DNA from: Piscinibacter sp047602365
Lineage (GTDB): Bacteria; Pseudomonadota; Gammaproteobacteria; Burkholderiales; Burkholderiaceae_C
Length of the DNA stretch: 64,000 nucleotides
Assembly (NCBI GenBank): GCA_047602365.1
Contig: JASGHM010000002.1
Location: forward strand, 1,736,001-1,800,000
Reading direction: 5' to 3'
Shown piece by piece: positions 39,303-47,233 of the stretch. Position numbers and translations under genes: made by a program. The notes beneath the pieces are model-generated. The model had not been told where the DNA came from and ran no database searches. It saw only the letters and a list, made by a program, of their open reading frames with translations. Position 1 is the first letter of the stretch. The number at the start of each line of letters is the position of its first letter.

Positions 39303-40023
39303 CGCGGGACTTGGCGGGGCTGGCCTTCTTCGCGGGGGCGGCCTTCTTCGCCGGGCTGGCCTTCCTGGCGGCGGCGCCGGCGTGGATCGCCTCCTGGCCG
39401 CGCGCCAGCGGCTCCAGCGCCGCCGGTGCGGCGCGGCGGCCGCGCGTGGCCGCCGGGGCCGGGCCGGGCTCGAAGCTGCCTTCCAGCGCGGCCAGCGCCT
39501 GTGCGTGGTACTTGCGCCGGTCCTCCAGCCCGTTGGTGCCGCCGTTGATGCGCTTGGTGATCTTCAGGAAGTCGCCGGCGTCGGCCAGTTCGTTGAGGCC
39601 GTTGCTCTTCCAGAACGCGCCGGCGATCTGGAAGCCGACCGCCGGCGTCGCCGCCTGCTCGGGCTGGCCGATCAGGTCGATGCCGAGCAGCGTGCCGAAG
39701 CGCTGGTAGTTGCTGCGCCCGGTGACCTGGATAGGCCCGCGGCCCTTGTAGCGCTTGCCGTCGCCGGCCTCGGTGTTGCCGAGCCGGGCGGCCAGGTCGG
39801 TGGGCGGCTCGTAGCGCTTCTGTGCGTCGGTCGGCCCCCACAGCTCCTCCATCCAGCGGAACTCGCCGGACTCGTGCGCCAGCTGGGCGACGAAGGCCGC
39901 AGTGCGCGCCAGCGTGTTGACCTCCCAGCGTGCCATCGCGTCGTTCAGGTGGGGCAGGAAACTCGCCGCCTTGGCCGCGGCGAGGTTGGGCATGATCTGC
40001 CGCAGTTGGGCATCGCTGAGCAT
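39289..40023 (-). CDS. GH19 chitinase/lysozyme-like protein with Lys/Ala/Pro tail
   Basis: 244 residues. The GH19 fold spans about 1-180: AFVAQLAHESGEFRWMEE with the catalytic Glu, RYKGRGPIQVTGRSNY, and KITKRINGGTNGLEDR. In bacteria such proteins cut peptidoglycan or chitin and are often phage endolysins, but no phage genes are nearby and no signal peptide is evident. The last 30 residues are a histone-H1-like repeat (KASPAKKAAPAKKASPAK), unusual for the family. The 3' end overlaps the convergent molybdo-hydroxylase gene by 14 bases. Confidence 0.85.
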   Translation of the reverse strand: MLSDAQLRQIMPNLAAAKAASFLPHLNDAMARWEVNTLARTAAFVAQLAHESGEFRWMEELWGPTDAQKRYEPPTDLAARLGNTEAGDGKRYKGRGPIQVTGRSNYQRFGTLLGIDLIGQPEQAATPAVGFQIAGAFWKSNGLNELADAGDFLKITKRINGGTNGLEDRRKYHAQALAALEGSFEPGPAPAATRGRRAAPAALEPLARGQEAIHAGAAARKASPAKKAAPAKKASPAKSRVKPS

Positions 40024-40088
40024 GGCTGCGTCTCCTCGTGTCGGAACGACGCCGGCAGGCTAACGCCGCCCCCGCCCGGCCGCACTCC

Positions 40089-41078
40089 CTAGCGAAGCGG
40101 CAGCACCTGCGGGTTGACCGGGCTCGGCGGCGCGGCGCCGGTCAGCGCGGCGATCAGGTTGTCGACCGCCAGATCGGCCATCGCGCGCCGTGTCGCCACC
40201 GTCGCGCTGGCGATGTGTGGGGTCAGCACGACGTTGGGCACGGTCAGCAGGTCGGGGTGCACCTTCGGCTCGCCTTCGAAGACGTCGAGCGCCGCCGAGG
40301 CGATGGTCTTCGCGCGCAGCGCCGCGGCCAGCGCGGCATCGTCGACCACGCCGCCGCGGGCGACGTTGGTCAGCGTCGCGGTCGGCTTCATCTGCGCCAG
40401 CTCGGCGGCACCGATCGCGTGGTGGCTGGCCGCCGAGTACGGCACCACCAGCACCAGGTGGTCGGATTCGCGCAGCAGCTCTTCCTTCGAGACGTAGCGT
40501 GCACCGATCGGCGCTTCCTGCTCGGGCGCCAGGCGGCTGCGGTTGTGATAGATCACCTTCATGCCGAAGCCGAGCGCGCCGCGCCGCGCGATCGCCTGGC
40601 CGATGCGGCCCATGCCGAGGATGCCCATCGTCGCGCCATGCACGTCGCTGCCGGTGAACATGTCGTAGGCCCAGCGGGTCCACTCGCCGCGGCGCAGGAA
40701 ATGTTCGCCCTCGGCCATGCGCCGGGCCGCGGACATCATCAGCGCGAAGCCGAAGTCGGCGGTGGTCTCGGTCAGCACGTCGGGCGTGTTGGTGGCGAGC
40801 ACGCCGCGCGCATTGCAGGCGTCGACGTCGATGTTGTTGTAGCCCACCGCCATGTTGCACACCGCACGCAGCTGCGGGTTGGCGGCCAGCACCTCGGCGT
40901 CGATGCGCTCGCTGCCGGTGATGAAGGCGCCGGCCTTGCCCTTCAGCTTGTCGATCAGCTCGGCCTTGCTGAAGATGTGGTCAGCCGGGTTGTCCTCGAC
41001 GTCGAAGTGCACACGCAGGCGGTCGACGATGTCGGGGAACACGGCGCGCGCCACCAGAACGGCGGGTCGTTGGGTCAT
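40089..41078 (-). CDS. D-2-hydroxyacid dehydrogenase (glyoxylate/hydroxypyruvate reductase type)
   Basis: 329-residue NAD(P)-dependent reductase of 2-keto acids, GhrB-like. Seen: the Rossmann motif GILGMGRIGQAIARR, and the catalytic Arg in NVARGGVVDD, Glu in ALDVFEGEPKVH and His in LTPHIASAT. ATG 41078 has AGGAG upstream and overlaps the ion-transporter stop by four bases. Last gene of a minus-strand run that begins at 44459. Confidence 0.92.
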   Translation of the reverse strand: MTQRPAVLVARAVFPDIVDRLRVHFDVEDNPADHIFSKAELIDKLKGKAGAFITGSERIDAEVLAANPQLRAVCNMAVGYNNIDVDACNARGVLATNTPDVLTETTADFGFALMMSAARRMAEGEHFLRRGEWTRWAYDMFTGSDVHGATMGILGMGRIGQAIARRGALGFGMKVIYHNRSRLAPEQEAPIGARYVSKEELLRESDHLVLVVPYSAASHHAIGAAELAQMKPTATLTNVARGGVVDDAALAAALRAKTIASAALDVFEGEPKVHPDLLTVPNVVLTPHIASATVATRRAMADLAVDNLIAALTGAAPPSPVNPQVLPLR

Positions 41079-42334
41079 CTTGCAACTCCTTGAACGGGCG
41101 CGGCCACCGGCGTGGCGGCCGCGCGTTGGTTGATCGGGTGGGCATGCCAGCCGAGCACGGCCAGCATGACGATGAAACCGGCGACGTAGCCCAGCGCGAC
41201 GTGCCAGCCGCCCTTGAGCCAGGCGCCGACCGAGCGTGCCTCCGGGTACAGGTTGGACAGCGCGACGCCGGCCGACGAGCCGAACCAGATCATCGAGCCG
41301 CCGAAGCCGACAGCGTAGGCGAGAAAGCCCCAGTCGTAGCCGTCCTGCCGGATGGCCAGCGCGGTCAGCGGGATGTTGTCGAACACCGAGGACACGAAGC
41401 CCAGGCCGAAGGCGGTCTGCCACGATGGCTGCGGCAGCCTGTCGACCGGCATCAGCGAGGCGCACCAGACCAGCGACAGCAGGAACACGCTGCCCTTCAA
41501 GGCCCCGGGCAGCAGACGCCAGTCCGGCCGCCGGATCGCCGCCGTGGCGACGATGGCCAGCATCACGGCCGCGCCGATGACCGGGAAGCGGTCGAGGACC
41601 TCGACGTCGTTCAGGTTGAACCAGAGATTGGCGGCCACCGCCGACACCAGCACCACTGCCACCACCGCCAGCCGGCCGTACTCGACATGCGCGCCTGGCG
41701 TGTCGTCCTTCTGGATCGGTTGGTAGGCATGCTGCTGGCGCGCAGCGATGACGCCGAAGATCAGCAGCGCGACGACCCCGCCGACATAGGCCTCCAGCAC
41801 CCACAGCGGGCTGGCGCCGGCGATCCACATCATCGTCGTGGTGGTGTCGCCGACCACGCTGCCGGCGCCGCCGGCGTTCGACGCGGCGACGATGGCCGCC
41901 AGGTAGCCGATGTGCACGCGGCGCTTGAACAGCACCGCCGCCATCGTGCCGCCGATCATCGCCGCCGCGATGTTGTCGAGGAAGCCCGACATCACGAACA
42001 CGCCGGCCAGCAGCACGAAGCCGCCCTTCCAGTCGTCGGGCAGCAGGTGCGGCAGGATCTCGGGCAGGCGGCTGCGCTCGAAATGGTCGGCCAGCAGCGC
42101 GAAGCCGAGCAGCAGGCCGAGCAGGTTGGCCAGCGTCACCCACTCGTGCGCGGCGTGGCTCGTCAGCCCGGCCAGCCCGCTGCCGGCCTTGAAGCCGGTG
42201 ACGAGCAGCTGGTACAGCGTGATCGCCACCGCGCCGGCCAGCGCGACCTGCAGCGTGTGGCGGTGGAACAGCGCCACGCCGAGCAGCGTCAGCGCGAACA
42301 GCACGAAGTCGAGCGGAATGCCCGGCAAGGACAT
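41075..42334 (-). CDS. Ion-transporter-superfamily permease (Na+/H+ antiporter NhaD/ArsB-like)
   Basis: 419 residues, about ten to eleven hydrophobic segments. Conserved family segments are MSGFLDNIAAAMIGGTM, SNAGGAGSVVGDTTTTMMW and, in the second half, SSVFDNIPLTALAI with GGSMIWFGSSAGVAL: the two symmetrical re-entrant DN(I/T) motifs of this superfamily. Cation or organic-acid transport is likely; the substrate is unresolved. Four-base overlap with the following hydroxyacid dehydrogenase gene; 21 bases after the nitroreductase. Confidence 0.85.
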   Translation of the reverse strand: MSLPGIPLDFVLFALTLLGVALFHRHTLQVALAGAVAITLYQLLVTGFKAGSGLAGLTSHAAHEWVTLANLLGLLLGFALLADHFERSRLPEILPHLLPDDWKGGFVLLAGVFVMSGFLDNIAAAMIGGTMAAVLFKRRVHIGYLAAIVAASNAGGAGSVVGDTTTTMMWIAGASPLWVLEAYVGGVVALLIFGVIAARQQHAYQPIQKDDTPGAHVEYGRLAVVAVVLVSAVAANLWFNLNDVEVLDRFPVIGAAVMLAIVATAAIRRPDWRLLPGALKGSVFLLSLVWCASLMPVDRLPQPSWQTAFGLGFVSSVFDNIPLTALAIRQDGYDWGFLAYAVGFGGSMIWFGSSAGVALSNLYPEARSVGAWLKGGWHVALGYVAGFIVMLAVLGWHAHPINQRAAATPVAAPVQGVAR

Positions 42335-42355
42335 GTCGGCGGCCCTGCGCTGGCC

Positions 42356-43057
42356 TCAGCCGTGGAAGCGGGTGAAGCCCTCGACCGGCTCGCGCTCGGT
42401 GACCAGCGTGTTCTCGACCGCCGCCGGGTCGGCAACCCCGAGCGACATGCCGCACACCACCATCTCGTCGGCGCCCAGGCCGAGCTGCTGCGCAATGAGG
42501 CGGTGGAACTGCGTGAAGGCGGCCTGCGGGCAGGTGTCGAGCCCGCGCGCGCGCGCCGCAACCATGATGTTCTGCAGGAACATGCCGTAGTCCAGCCAGC
42601 TGCCCTGCTGCATCACGCGGTCGATGGTGAAGATCAGCCCGACCGGCGCGTCGAAGAAGGCGTAGTTGCGGCCGTGCTGCGCGTGCATGCGCTCCTTGTC
42701 GGTCTTGCCGATGCCCAGCAGCCCGTACAGGTCCCAGCCGACCTTGCGGCGGCGGTCGATGTACGGCGACTGCCACTGCGTCGGGTAGTAGGCGTACTCC
42801 TCGCTGTGCGTGGCGCGCTGGGCCGGATCGTCGAACGCCGCCTTGATGGCTGCGCTGAGCGCGTCCTTCGCGGCGCCGGTCAGCACATGGACCTTCCACG
42901 GCTGCGTGTTGGTGCCCGAGGGCGCACGCGCGGCGACGCGCAGGATGTCCTCGATGGTCTCGCGCGGCACCGGCGTGGGCAGGAAGGCGCGCAGCGAGCG
43001 CCGCGAGGTGATGGCCTCGTCGACGGCGCGGATGGTCTCGGGGGTGATGTCGCTCAT
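42356..43057 (-). CDS. Nitroreductase-family flavoprotein
   Basis: 233-residue FMN-dependent oxidoreductase. Recognisable segments: TSRRSLRAFLPTPVPRETIE, ARAPSGTNTQPWKVHVL (FMN-contacting) and the C-terminal GMSLGVADPAAVENTL. It probably reduces nitro compounds, quinones or enones with NAD(P)H; the native substrate is unknown. Its ATG overlaps the stop of the thioesterase by four bases. Confidence 0.92.
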   Translation of the reverse strand: MSDITPETIRAVDEAITSRRSLRAFLPTPVPRETIEDILRVAARAPSGTNTQPWKVHVLTGAAKDALSAAIKAAFDDPAQRATHSEEYAYYPTQWQSPYIDRRRKVGWDLYGLLGIGKTDKERMHAQHGRNYAFFDAPVGLIFTIDRVMQQGSWLDYGMFLQNIMVAARARGLDTCPQAAFTQFHRLIAQQLGLGADEMVVCGMSLGVADPAAVENTLVTEREPVEGFTRFHG

Positions 43058-43497
43058 GCGTTGACGATCAGTGGTTGCAGGGCGGCGCGCAGCGCCTCGG
43101 GGAGTTCGACCGGCCGGCGTGTCTCGCGGTCGACGTAGACATGGATGAAGTGGCCGGCGGCCGCCGCCTCGGGTGCGCCCGCAGCGAACAGGCCGACCTC
43201 GTAACGCACCGAGCTGCGGCCGAGGTGGGCGACGCGCAGGCCGGCCTCGACCTGCTGCGGGAAGGCCAGCGAGGCGAAGTAGTTGCAGCGGGTCTCGATC
43301 ACCAGGCCGATGGTCGTGCCCGCGTGGATGTCCAGCGCACCGGCTTCGATCAGGTAGCCGTTCACCGCAGTGTCGAACCAGGCGTAGTAGACGACGTTGT
43401 TGACATGGCCGTAGGCATCGTTGTCGGCCCAGCGTGTCTGGATCGGACGGAACTGCCGGTAGGCGCTGCGCGGCTCGGGATGCGGGCGGTGGCTCAT
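43054..43497 (-). CDS. Acyl-CoA thioesterase (4HBT hotdog family)
   Basis: 147-residue single hotdog domain with the 4HBT active-site motif TRWADNDAYGHVNNVVYYAWF, whose Asp is the catalytic residue in 4-hydroxybenzoyl-CoA thioesterases. The acyl group is not predictable. Start ATG 43497 overlaps the upstream deacetylase stop by four bases, and its own stop overlaps the nitroreductase start, so the three are coupled. Confidence 0.9.
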   Translation of the reverse strand: MSHRPHPEPRSAYRQFRPIQTRWADNDAYGHVNNVVYYAWFDTAVNGYLIEAGALDIHAGTTIGLVIETRCNYFASLAFPQQVEAGLRVAHLGRSSVRYEVGLFAAGAPEAAAAGHFIHVYVDRETRRPVELPEALRAALQPLIVNA

Positions 43498-44459
43498 GGC
43501 CCCCGATTGTTCCATTGCCGGCCCTCGTTCCACTGTCGCCAGCTTGCCAACGCCTCCTGCAGCGTGCGCCGCTGGATGGCCACGGTGGTCGCGATGTCGC
43601 GGCCGTAGCCGCCTGCCATGCTGACCGCCACCGGGATGCGCCGCTCGCGGCAGGCCGCGAAGACACGCCGGTCGCGTTCGGCCAGGCCTTCGGCGCTGAG
43701 CTTCAGGCGGCCGAGGCGGTCGTCCTCGTGCGGGTCGGCACCGGCCAGATAGAACACCAGGCCCGGCAAGGCGCCGCGATGGCGCTCCCACAGTTCGGCC
43801 AGTGCGGCGTCCAGCGCCGCCAGGTAGGGCGCGTCGGTACAGCCGTCGGGCAGTTCGACGTCGAGGTCGCTGGCCTCCTTGCGGAACGGGAAGTTCTTCG
43901 CGCCGTGCAGCGACAGCGTGAACACCGTTGGGTCGTCGCGGAAGATCGCTGCCGTGCCGTTGCCCTGGTGCACGTCGAGGTCGATCACCGCGACGCGCAG
44001 GCCGCCCTCGGCGGTGGCGCGGCGCGCCCGGTGCCACTCGGCCTGCATCAGTCGCGCCGCCACCGCGGCGTCGTTGAAGACGCAGTAGCCGCCACCCTTG
44101 TCGGCGCTGGCGTGGTGGGTTCCGCCGGCGAGGTTGGCGGCCACGCCCTCGGCCAGTGCCGCCCGCGCAGCGGCGATGGTCGCGCCGACCGAACGGCGCG
44201 AGCGCTCGACCATGCGCTCGCTCCACGGGAAGCCGATCTCGCGCTGCATCGCGGCGCTCAGGGTGCCGTTGAAGACGGCGGCGATGTAGGACGGGTCGTG
44301 CGCCAGCGCCAGTTCGCCCTCGCTGGCCGGTTCGGATTCGCGCAGCCGGAACCCCGGCTCGCCCTCGATGCTCTCGCGCAGCAGCCTGTACTTCGGCATC
44401 GGGAAGCTGTGCCCGGGCGGCAGGGGCAGCACGAAGTGGTCGGAATGGAAGGCTTGCAT
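43494..44459 (-). CDS. Histone-deacetylase-superfamily amidohydrolase
   Basis: 321 residues. Zinc-hydrolase motifs of class II bacterial HDAC-like enzymes: AGGTHHASADKGGGYCVFND with the His pair, VAVIDLDVHQGNGTA with zinc ligands Asp and His, and AGADPHEDDRLGRL with the second zinc Asp. Substrates may be acetylpolyamines or other acetyl-amines rather than histones. First gene of a five-gene group (deacetylase, thioesterase, nitroreductase, permease, hydroxyacid dehydrogenase); divergent from the phasin gene. Confidence 0.92.
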   Translation of the reverse strand: MQAFHSDHFVLPLPPGHSFPMPKYRLLRESIEGEPGFRLRESEPASEGELALAHDPSYIAAVFNGTLSAAMQREIGFPWSERMVERSRRSVGATIAAARAALAEGVAANLAGGTHHASADKGGGYCVFNDAAVAARLMQAEWHRARRATAEGGLRVAVIDLDVHQGNGTAAIFRDDPTVFTLSLHGAKNFPFRKEASDLDVELPDGCTDAPYLAALDAALAELWERHRGALPGLVFYLAGADPHEDDRLGRLKLSAEGLAERDRRVFAACRERRIPVAVSMAGGYGRDIATTVAIQRRTLQEALASWRQWNEGRQWNNRGP

Positions 44460-44537
44460 CGGGCAGCGGCGGGCCGGCGGATTCTGCCGCCGCGGCCCGT
44501 TTCACGCTTCCAGTAGAAAAACCACTCTAGGATTGAT

Positions 44538-44618
44538 GCAGTGCAGCAAAAAGTGCTTGATCTTGGTGCGCACTGACCTATACTTCCGCCCATGCTGCAC
44601 TGCAACATGAATGCAGCA
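44538..44618 (+). promoter_or_regulatory. Phasin promoter with TGC/GCA-rich operator-like repeats
   Basis: A good sigma-70 promoter is visible: TTGATC at 44557-44562, 16-base spacer, TATACT at 44579-44584. It is flanked by ATGCAGTGCAGC (44536-44547) upstream, and by ATGCTGCACTGCAAC and ATGCAGC just after the expected transcript start. TGC-rich dyads of this sort are bound by the polyhydroxyalkanoate-responsive repressor PhaR in other bacteria, so this is a candidate PhaR site. Confidence 0.6.
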
Positions 44619-44648
44619 AACCAGTTTCACCCCTCAATGGAGATCCAC

Positions 44649-45206
44649 ATGTCCTTCCTGACCGCTGAACAAGTCATCGCCGCCAACAAGGCCAACGTCG
44701 AAACGCTGTTCGGCCTGACCAACAAGGCCTTCGAAGGCGTGGAGAAGCTCGTCGAGCTGAACCTGCAAGTCGCCAAGGCCGCCCTCAGCGAAGCCGCCGA
44801 CACCACCAAGGCCGCCCTGTCGGTCAAGGATGCGCAAGAGCTGTTCGCGCTGCAGGCCGGCCTGCTGCAACCGGCCGCCGAGAAGGCCGCTGCCTACAGC
44901 CGCCACCTGTACGACATCGCCGCGGCGACCAACGCCGAAGTGAGCAAGGTCGCCGAGGAAACCGCTGCCGACGCGCAGAAGAAGTTCATCGCCGTCGTCG
45001 ACACCGCCGTCAAGAACGCCCCGGCCGGCACCGAGAACGCCGTCGCCCTGGTGAAGTCGGCCGTCGCCGCCGCCAACAACGCCTACGAAAGCGTGCACAA
45101 GGCTGCCAAGCAGGCCGCCGAAGTCGCCGAAGCGAACTTCCAGGCCGTGACCAGCACCGCCGTCAAGGCCACGCAGGCCGCCGGCAAGAGCAAGCGCGCT
45201 GCCTGA
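44649..45206 (+). CDS. phaP: Phasin (PHA granule-associated protein)
   Basis: 185 residues, entirely alpha-helical and Ala/Lys/Glu rich, covering polyhydroxyalkanoate granules. The phasin signature runs from MSFLTAEQVIAANKANVETL through NKAFEGVEKLVELNLQ; the C-terminus (SKRAA) is basic. ATG 44649 is chosen for the GGAG at 44639-44642 and because phasins start here; the frame is open to 44592. Its own promoter and a strong terminator make it monocistronic. Confidence 0.95.
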   Translation: MSFLTAEQVIAANKANVETLFGLTNKAFEGVEKLVELNLQVAKAALSEAADTTKAALSVKDAQELFALQAGLLQPAAEKAAAYSRHLYDIAAATNAEVSKVAEETAADAQKKFIAVVDTAVKNAPAGTENAVALVKSAVAAANNAYESVHKAAKQAAEVAEANFQAVTSTAVKATQAAGKSKRAA

Positions 45207-45354
45207 TCGAAAGGCTCCCGCGAGGGCTTCGGGTCTGCAAAGTTTTGTGGCGGACTTGAACTAACCGGGGGGCGCGCCATCTATCGGAAACCACGAGCGA
45301 TGCTTGTGGTCTCCCTGAAAGGTTGTCTCCTCGGTACCTCCAGGTACCTTCGCA
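45207..45354 (+). other. Structured 3' untranslated region of the phasin transcript
   Basis: No gene is visible here. A stem of nine pairs (ACCACGAGC/GCTTGTGGT, one G-T pair, three-base loop) lies at 45291-45311, and two GGTACC palindromes lie at 45334-45348. All precede the phasin terminator, so they are transcribed with the gene or as a separate small RNA. Function unknown. Confidence 0.35.
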
Positions 45355-45384
45355 GGCCCGGCTCACGCCGGGCCTCTTCTTTTG
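45355..45384 (+). terminator. Rho-independent terminator of the phasin gene
   Basis: Perfect 9-bp stem AGGCCCGGC/GCCGGGCCT with a TCAC loop, followed by CTTCTTTT. It lies 148 bases after the phasin stop and 20 bases before the end of the convergent patatin gene. Confidence 0.85.
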
Positions 45385-45404
45385 CGGCGTCGGATCGGAG
45401 CCGC

Positions 45405-46358
45405 TCAGTGGGACTTTGCCGCCAGCTTGCCGCGCAGCTCGGCCAGCGCCGCCAGCGCCGCCTCGCGGCCAGCCTGGATGACACGCTTGCGCGCCGCGAA
45501 GTCTGCTCCTGACACGCCCGGCAGCCGCGGCCGCAGCACCACGTCGGCCTCGCGCAGCTCGAACTGGTTGATGCTGCGCCCCATGATCGCGAAGGTCTGC
45601 AGCAGCATGCGCATCGCATCGCCGGTGGCGTTGCCCTCCGGCGCTGCCGAGATGTCGACGGCGATCACCAGCTCGGCGCCCATCTGGCGTGCGAACCGCA
45701 CCGGCACCGGCGAGACCAAACCGCCGTCGACGTATTCCCGCGTGCCGATGCGCACCGGCTGGAACACCGCCGGCACGGCGCTGGAGGCACGCACCGCCAC
45801 GCCCGGGTCGCCGCGCTGGAACAGGATGGGGGAGCCGGAATCGAGGTCGGTGGCGACGATGCCCAGCGGCAGCACCATCTGCTCGATCGCCTTGCCGGCG
45901 GTGTGCTGGCGCACGAAGCGGGCGAGCGCTTCGCCACGGATCAGCCCTCGGCCGGGAAAGGCCCAGTCGGTGATGGCCGACTCGTCCATCGCGTCGGCCA
46001 GCTGGATCAACTCCGCCGAGCCCTTGCCGGACGCGTACAGCGCCGCCACCAGGCTGCCGGCCGAGGTGCCGACGACCAGGTCCGGGCGGATGCCACTCTC
46101 CTCCAGCGCCTGGATCACGCCGATGTGGGCGAAGCCGCGCGCCGCGCCGCCACCGAGCGCCAGCCCGATGCGCGGCGGCTTGGGTGGCGGCGGCGCGACC
46201 GGCGGTGCCGTGGGCGGCGACTCGGCGGGTGGAGGCGGGGTGACCGGCGCCGTCTGGCAGCCCGCCAGCGCCAGCCCCAGGCCCGCCAGGCTCCAGCGCA
46301 GGCAGGCGCGTCGCACGTCATTCGGTCGGTCTTTATCTTCCAAGAGCATAAACAACAA
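45405..46358 (-). CDS. Patatin-like phospholipase, lipoprotein
   Basis: 317 residues if started at ATG 46358. A lipoprotein signal (RWSLAGLGLALAGC) is followed by a Pro-rich spacer and a patatin domain: oxyanion loop GLALGGGAARGFAH, nucleophile Ser in VVGTSAGSL, and the catalytic Asp in YVDGGLVSPVPV. A GTG at 46316 would place the signal peptide at the very N-terminus and is a serious alternative; neither start has a strong ribosome site. Probably a membrane-anchored lipase or phospholipase of the RssA type. The upstream region is unusually AT-rich. Confidence 0.88.
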   Translation of the reverse strand: MLFMLLEDKDRPNDVRRACLRWSLAGLGLALAGCQTAPVTPPPPAESPPTAPPVAPPPPKPPRIGLALGGGAARGFAHIGVIQALEESGIRPDLVVGTSAGSLVAALYASGKGSAELIQLADAMDESAITDWAFPGRGLIRGEALARFVRQHTAGKAIEQMVLPLGIVATDLDSGSPILFQRGDPGVAVRASSAVPAVFQPVRIGTREYVDGGLVSPVPVRFARQMGAELVIAVDISAAPEGNATGDAMRMLLQTFAIMGRSINQFELREADVVLRPRLPGVSGADFAARKRVIQAGREAALAALAELRGKLAAKSH

Positions 46359-46447
46359 ACAAGAAAGTTCTTCTCATATATATAGACGCTGTCTAGAGTT
46401 CAGTCCTCGGCTGCCTTCCGGCGGCCGTTTCAACTCTTCGGCGGCCC
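46359..46447. promoter_or_regulatory. AT-rich divergent promoter region with a small dyad
   Basis: An AT-rich island (ATATATATAG) in GC-rich DNA between the divergent patatin and sulfite-exporter genes. It contains TAGAC-GCT-GTCTA at 46383-46395, a perfect 5-bp dyad. Likely promoter/operator DNA; the regulator is not known. Confidence 0.45.
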
Positions 46448-47215
46448 ATGGACTGGATTGCGATTCTCAGCGGCTTCGGCGTCGGCGCCATCGTCGGCAT
46501 GACCGGCGTGGGCGGCGGCTCGCTGATGACGCCGCTGCTGCTGTCGGTGTTCAAGCTGAACCCGGCCGTGGCGATCGGCACCGACCTGTGGTTCGCCGCG
46601 ATCACCAAGTCGGCCGGTTCGCTGTCGCACCACCAGGCCGGCCATGTGAACTGGCGCATCACCGGGCTGCTGCTGGCCGGCAGCATCCCGGCTTCGCTGG
46701 GCACGGTGGCGCTGATGCACCAGACCGGCATCACCAAGGGCTGGGCCAGCGCGCTGACCTTCTCGCTGGGCATTGCGCTGCTGCTGACCGCCGTGGTGGT
46801 GGCCTACAAGCAGGTCTGGCACGCCGTCGGCCTGCGCCTGGAGCGTTGGCTGCCCGAGTCGCGCAAGACCTGGCTGACCGTGCTGTGCGGCCTGATCCTC
46901 GGCGTGCTGGTGTCGCTGAGCTCGATCGGCGCGGGCGCGATCGGCGCGACGCTGATCATGCTGATCTACCCGCGCCTGGAATCGCATCGCGTGGTCGGCA
47001 CCGACATCGCCCACGCCGTGCCGCTGACGCTGGTGGCCGGCATCGGCCATGCAACGCTGGGCCACGTCGACTGGGCGCTGCTCGGCGCGCTGCTGATCGG
47101 CAGCGTGCCCGGCATCTGGATCGGTGCTCAGCTGACCCGCAAGATGCCGGAGAAGCTGGTGCGCGGGCTGCTGTGCGCCGCGCTCGTCACCGCCGGCCTG
47201 AAGGTGATCCACTGA
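46448..47215 (+). CDS. TauE/SafE-family sulfite or sulfonate exporter
   Basis: 255 residues with about eight hydrophobic segments. The TauE/SafE start (GFGVGAIVGMTGVGGGSLMTP) and the second-half repeat (GVLVSLSSIGAGAIGATLI) are clear. It may export sulfite or another sulfur anion. It ends 18 bases before the sulfite reductase gene and heads the sulfate-assimilation cluster, which supports a sulfur role. Confidence 0.88.
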   Translation: MDWIAILSGFGVGAIVGMTGVGGGSLMTPLLLSVFKLNPAVAIGTDLWFAAITKSAGSLSHHQAGHVNWRITGLLLAGSIPASLGTVALMHQTGITKGWASALTFSLGIALLLTAVVVAYKQVWHAVGLRLERWLPESRKTWLTVLCGLILGVLVSLSSIGAGAIGATLIMLIYPRLESHRVVGTDIAHAVPLTLVAGIGHATLGHVDWALLGALLIGSVPGIWIGAQLTRKMPEKLVRGLLCAALVTAGLKVIH

Positions 47216-47233
47216 ACCTGCTGATCGACTGAG

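Noticed and set aside
39289..40023. GH19 gene as a prophage remnant
   Set aside because: No holin, spanin, structural or integrase genes lie nearby and neighbours are ordinary metabolic genes.
43494..44459. Histone-deacetylase homologue as evidence of transfer from a eukaryote
   Set aside because: Such amidohydrolases are common in bacteria and base composition matches the surroundings.
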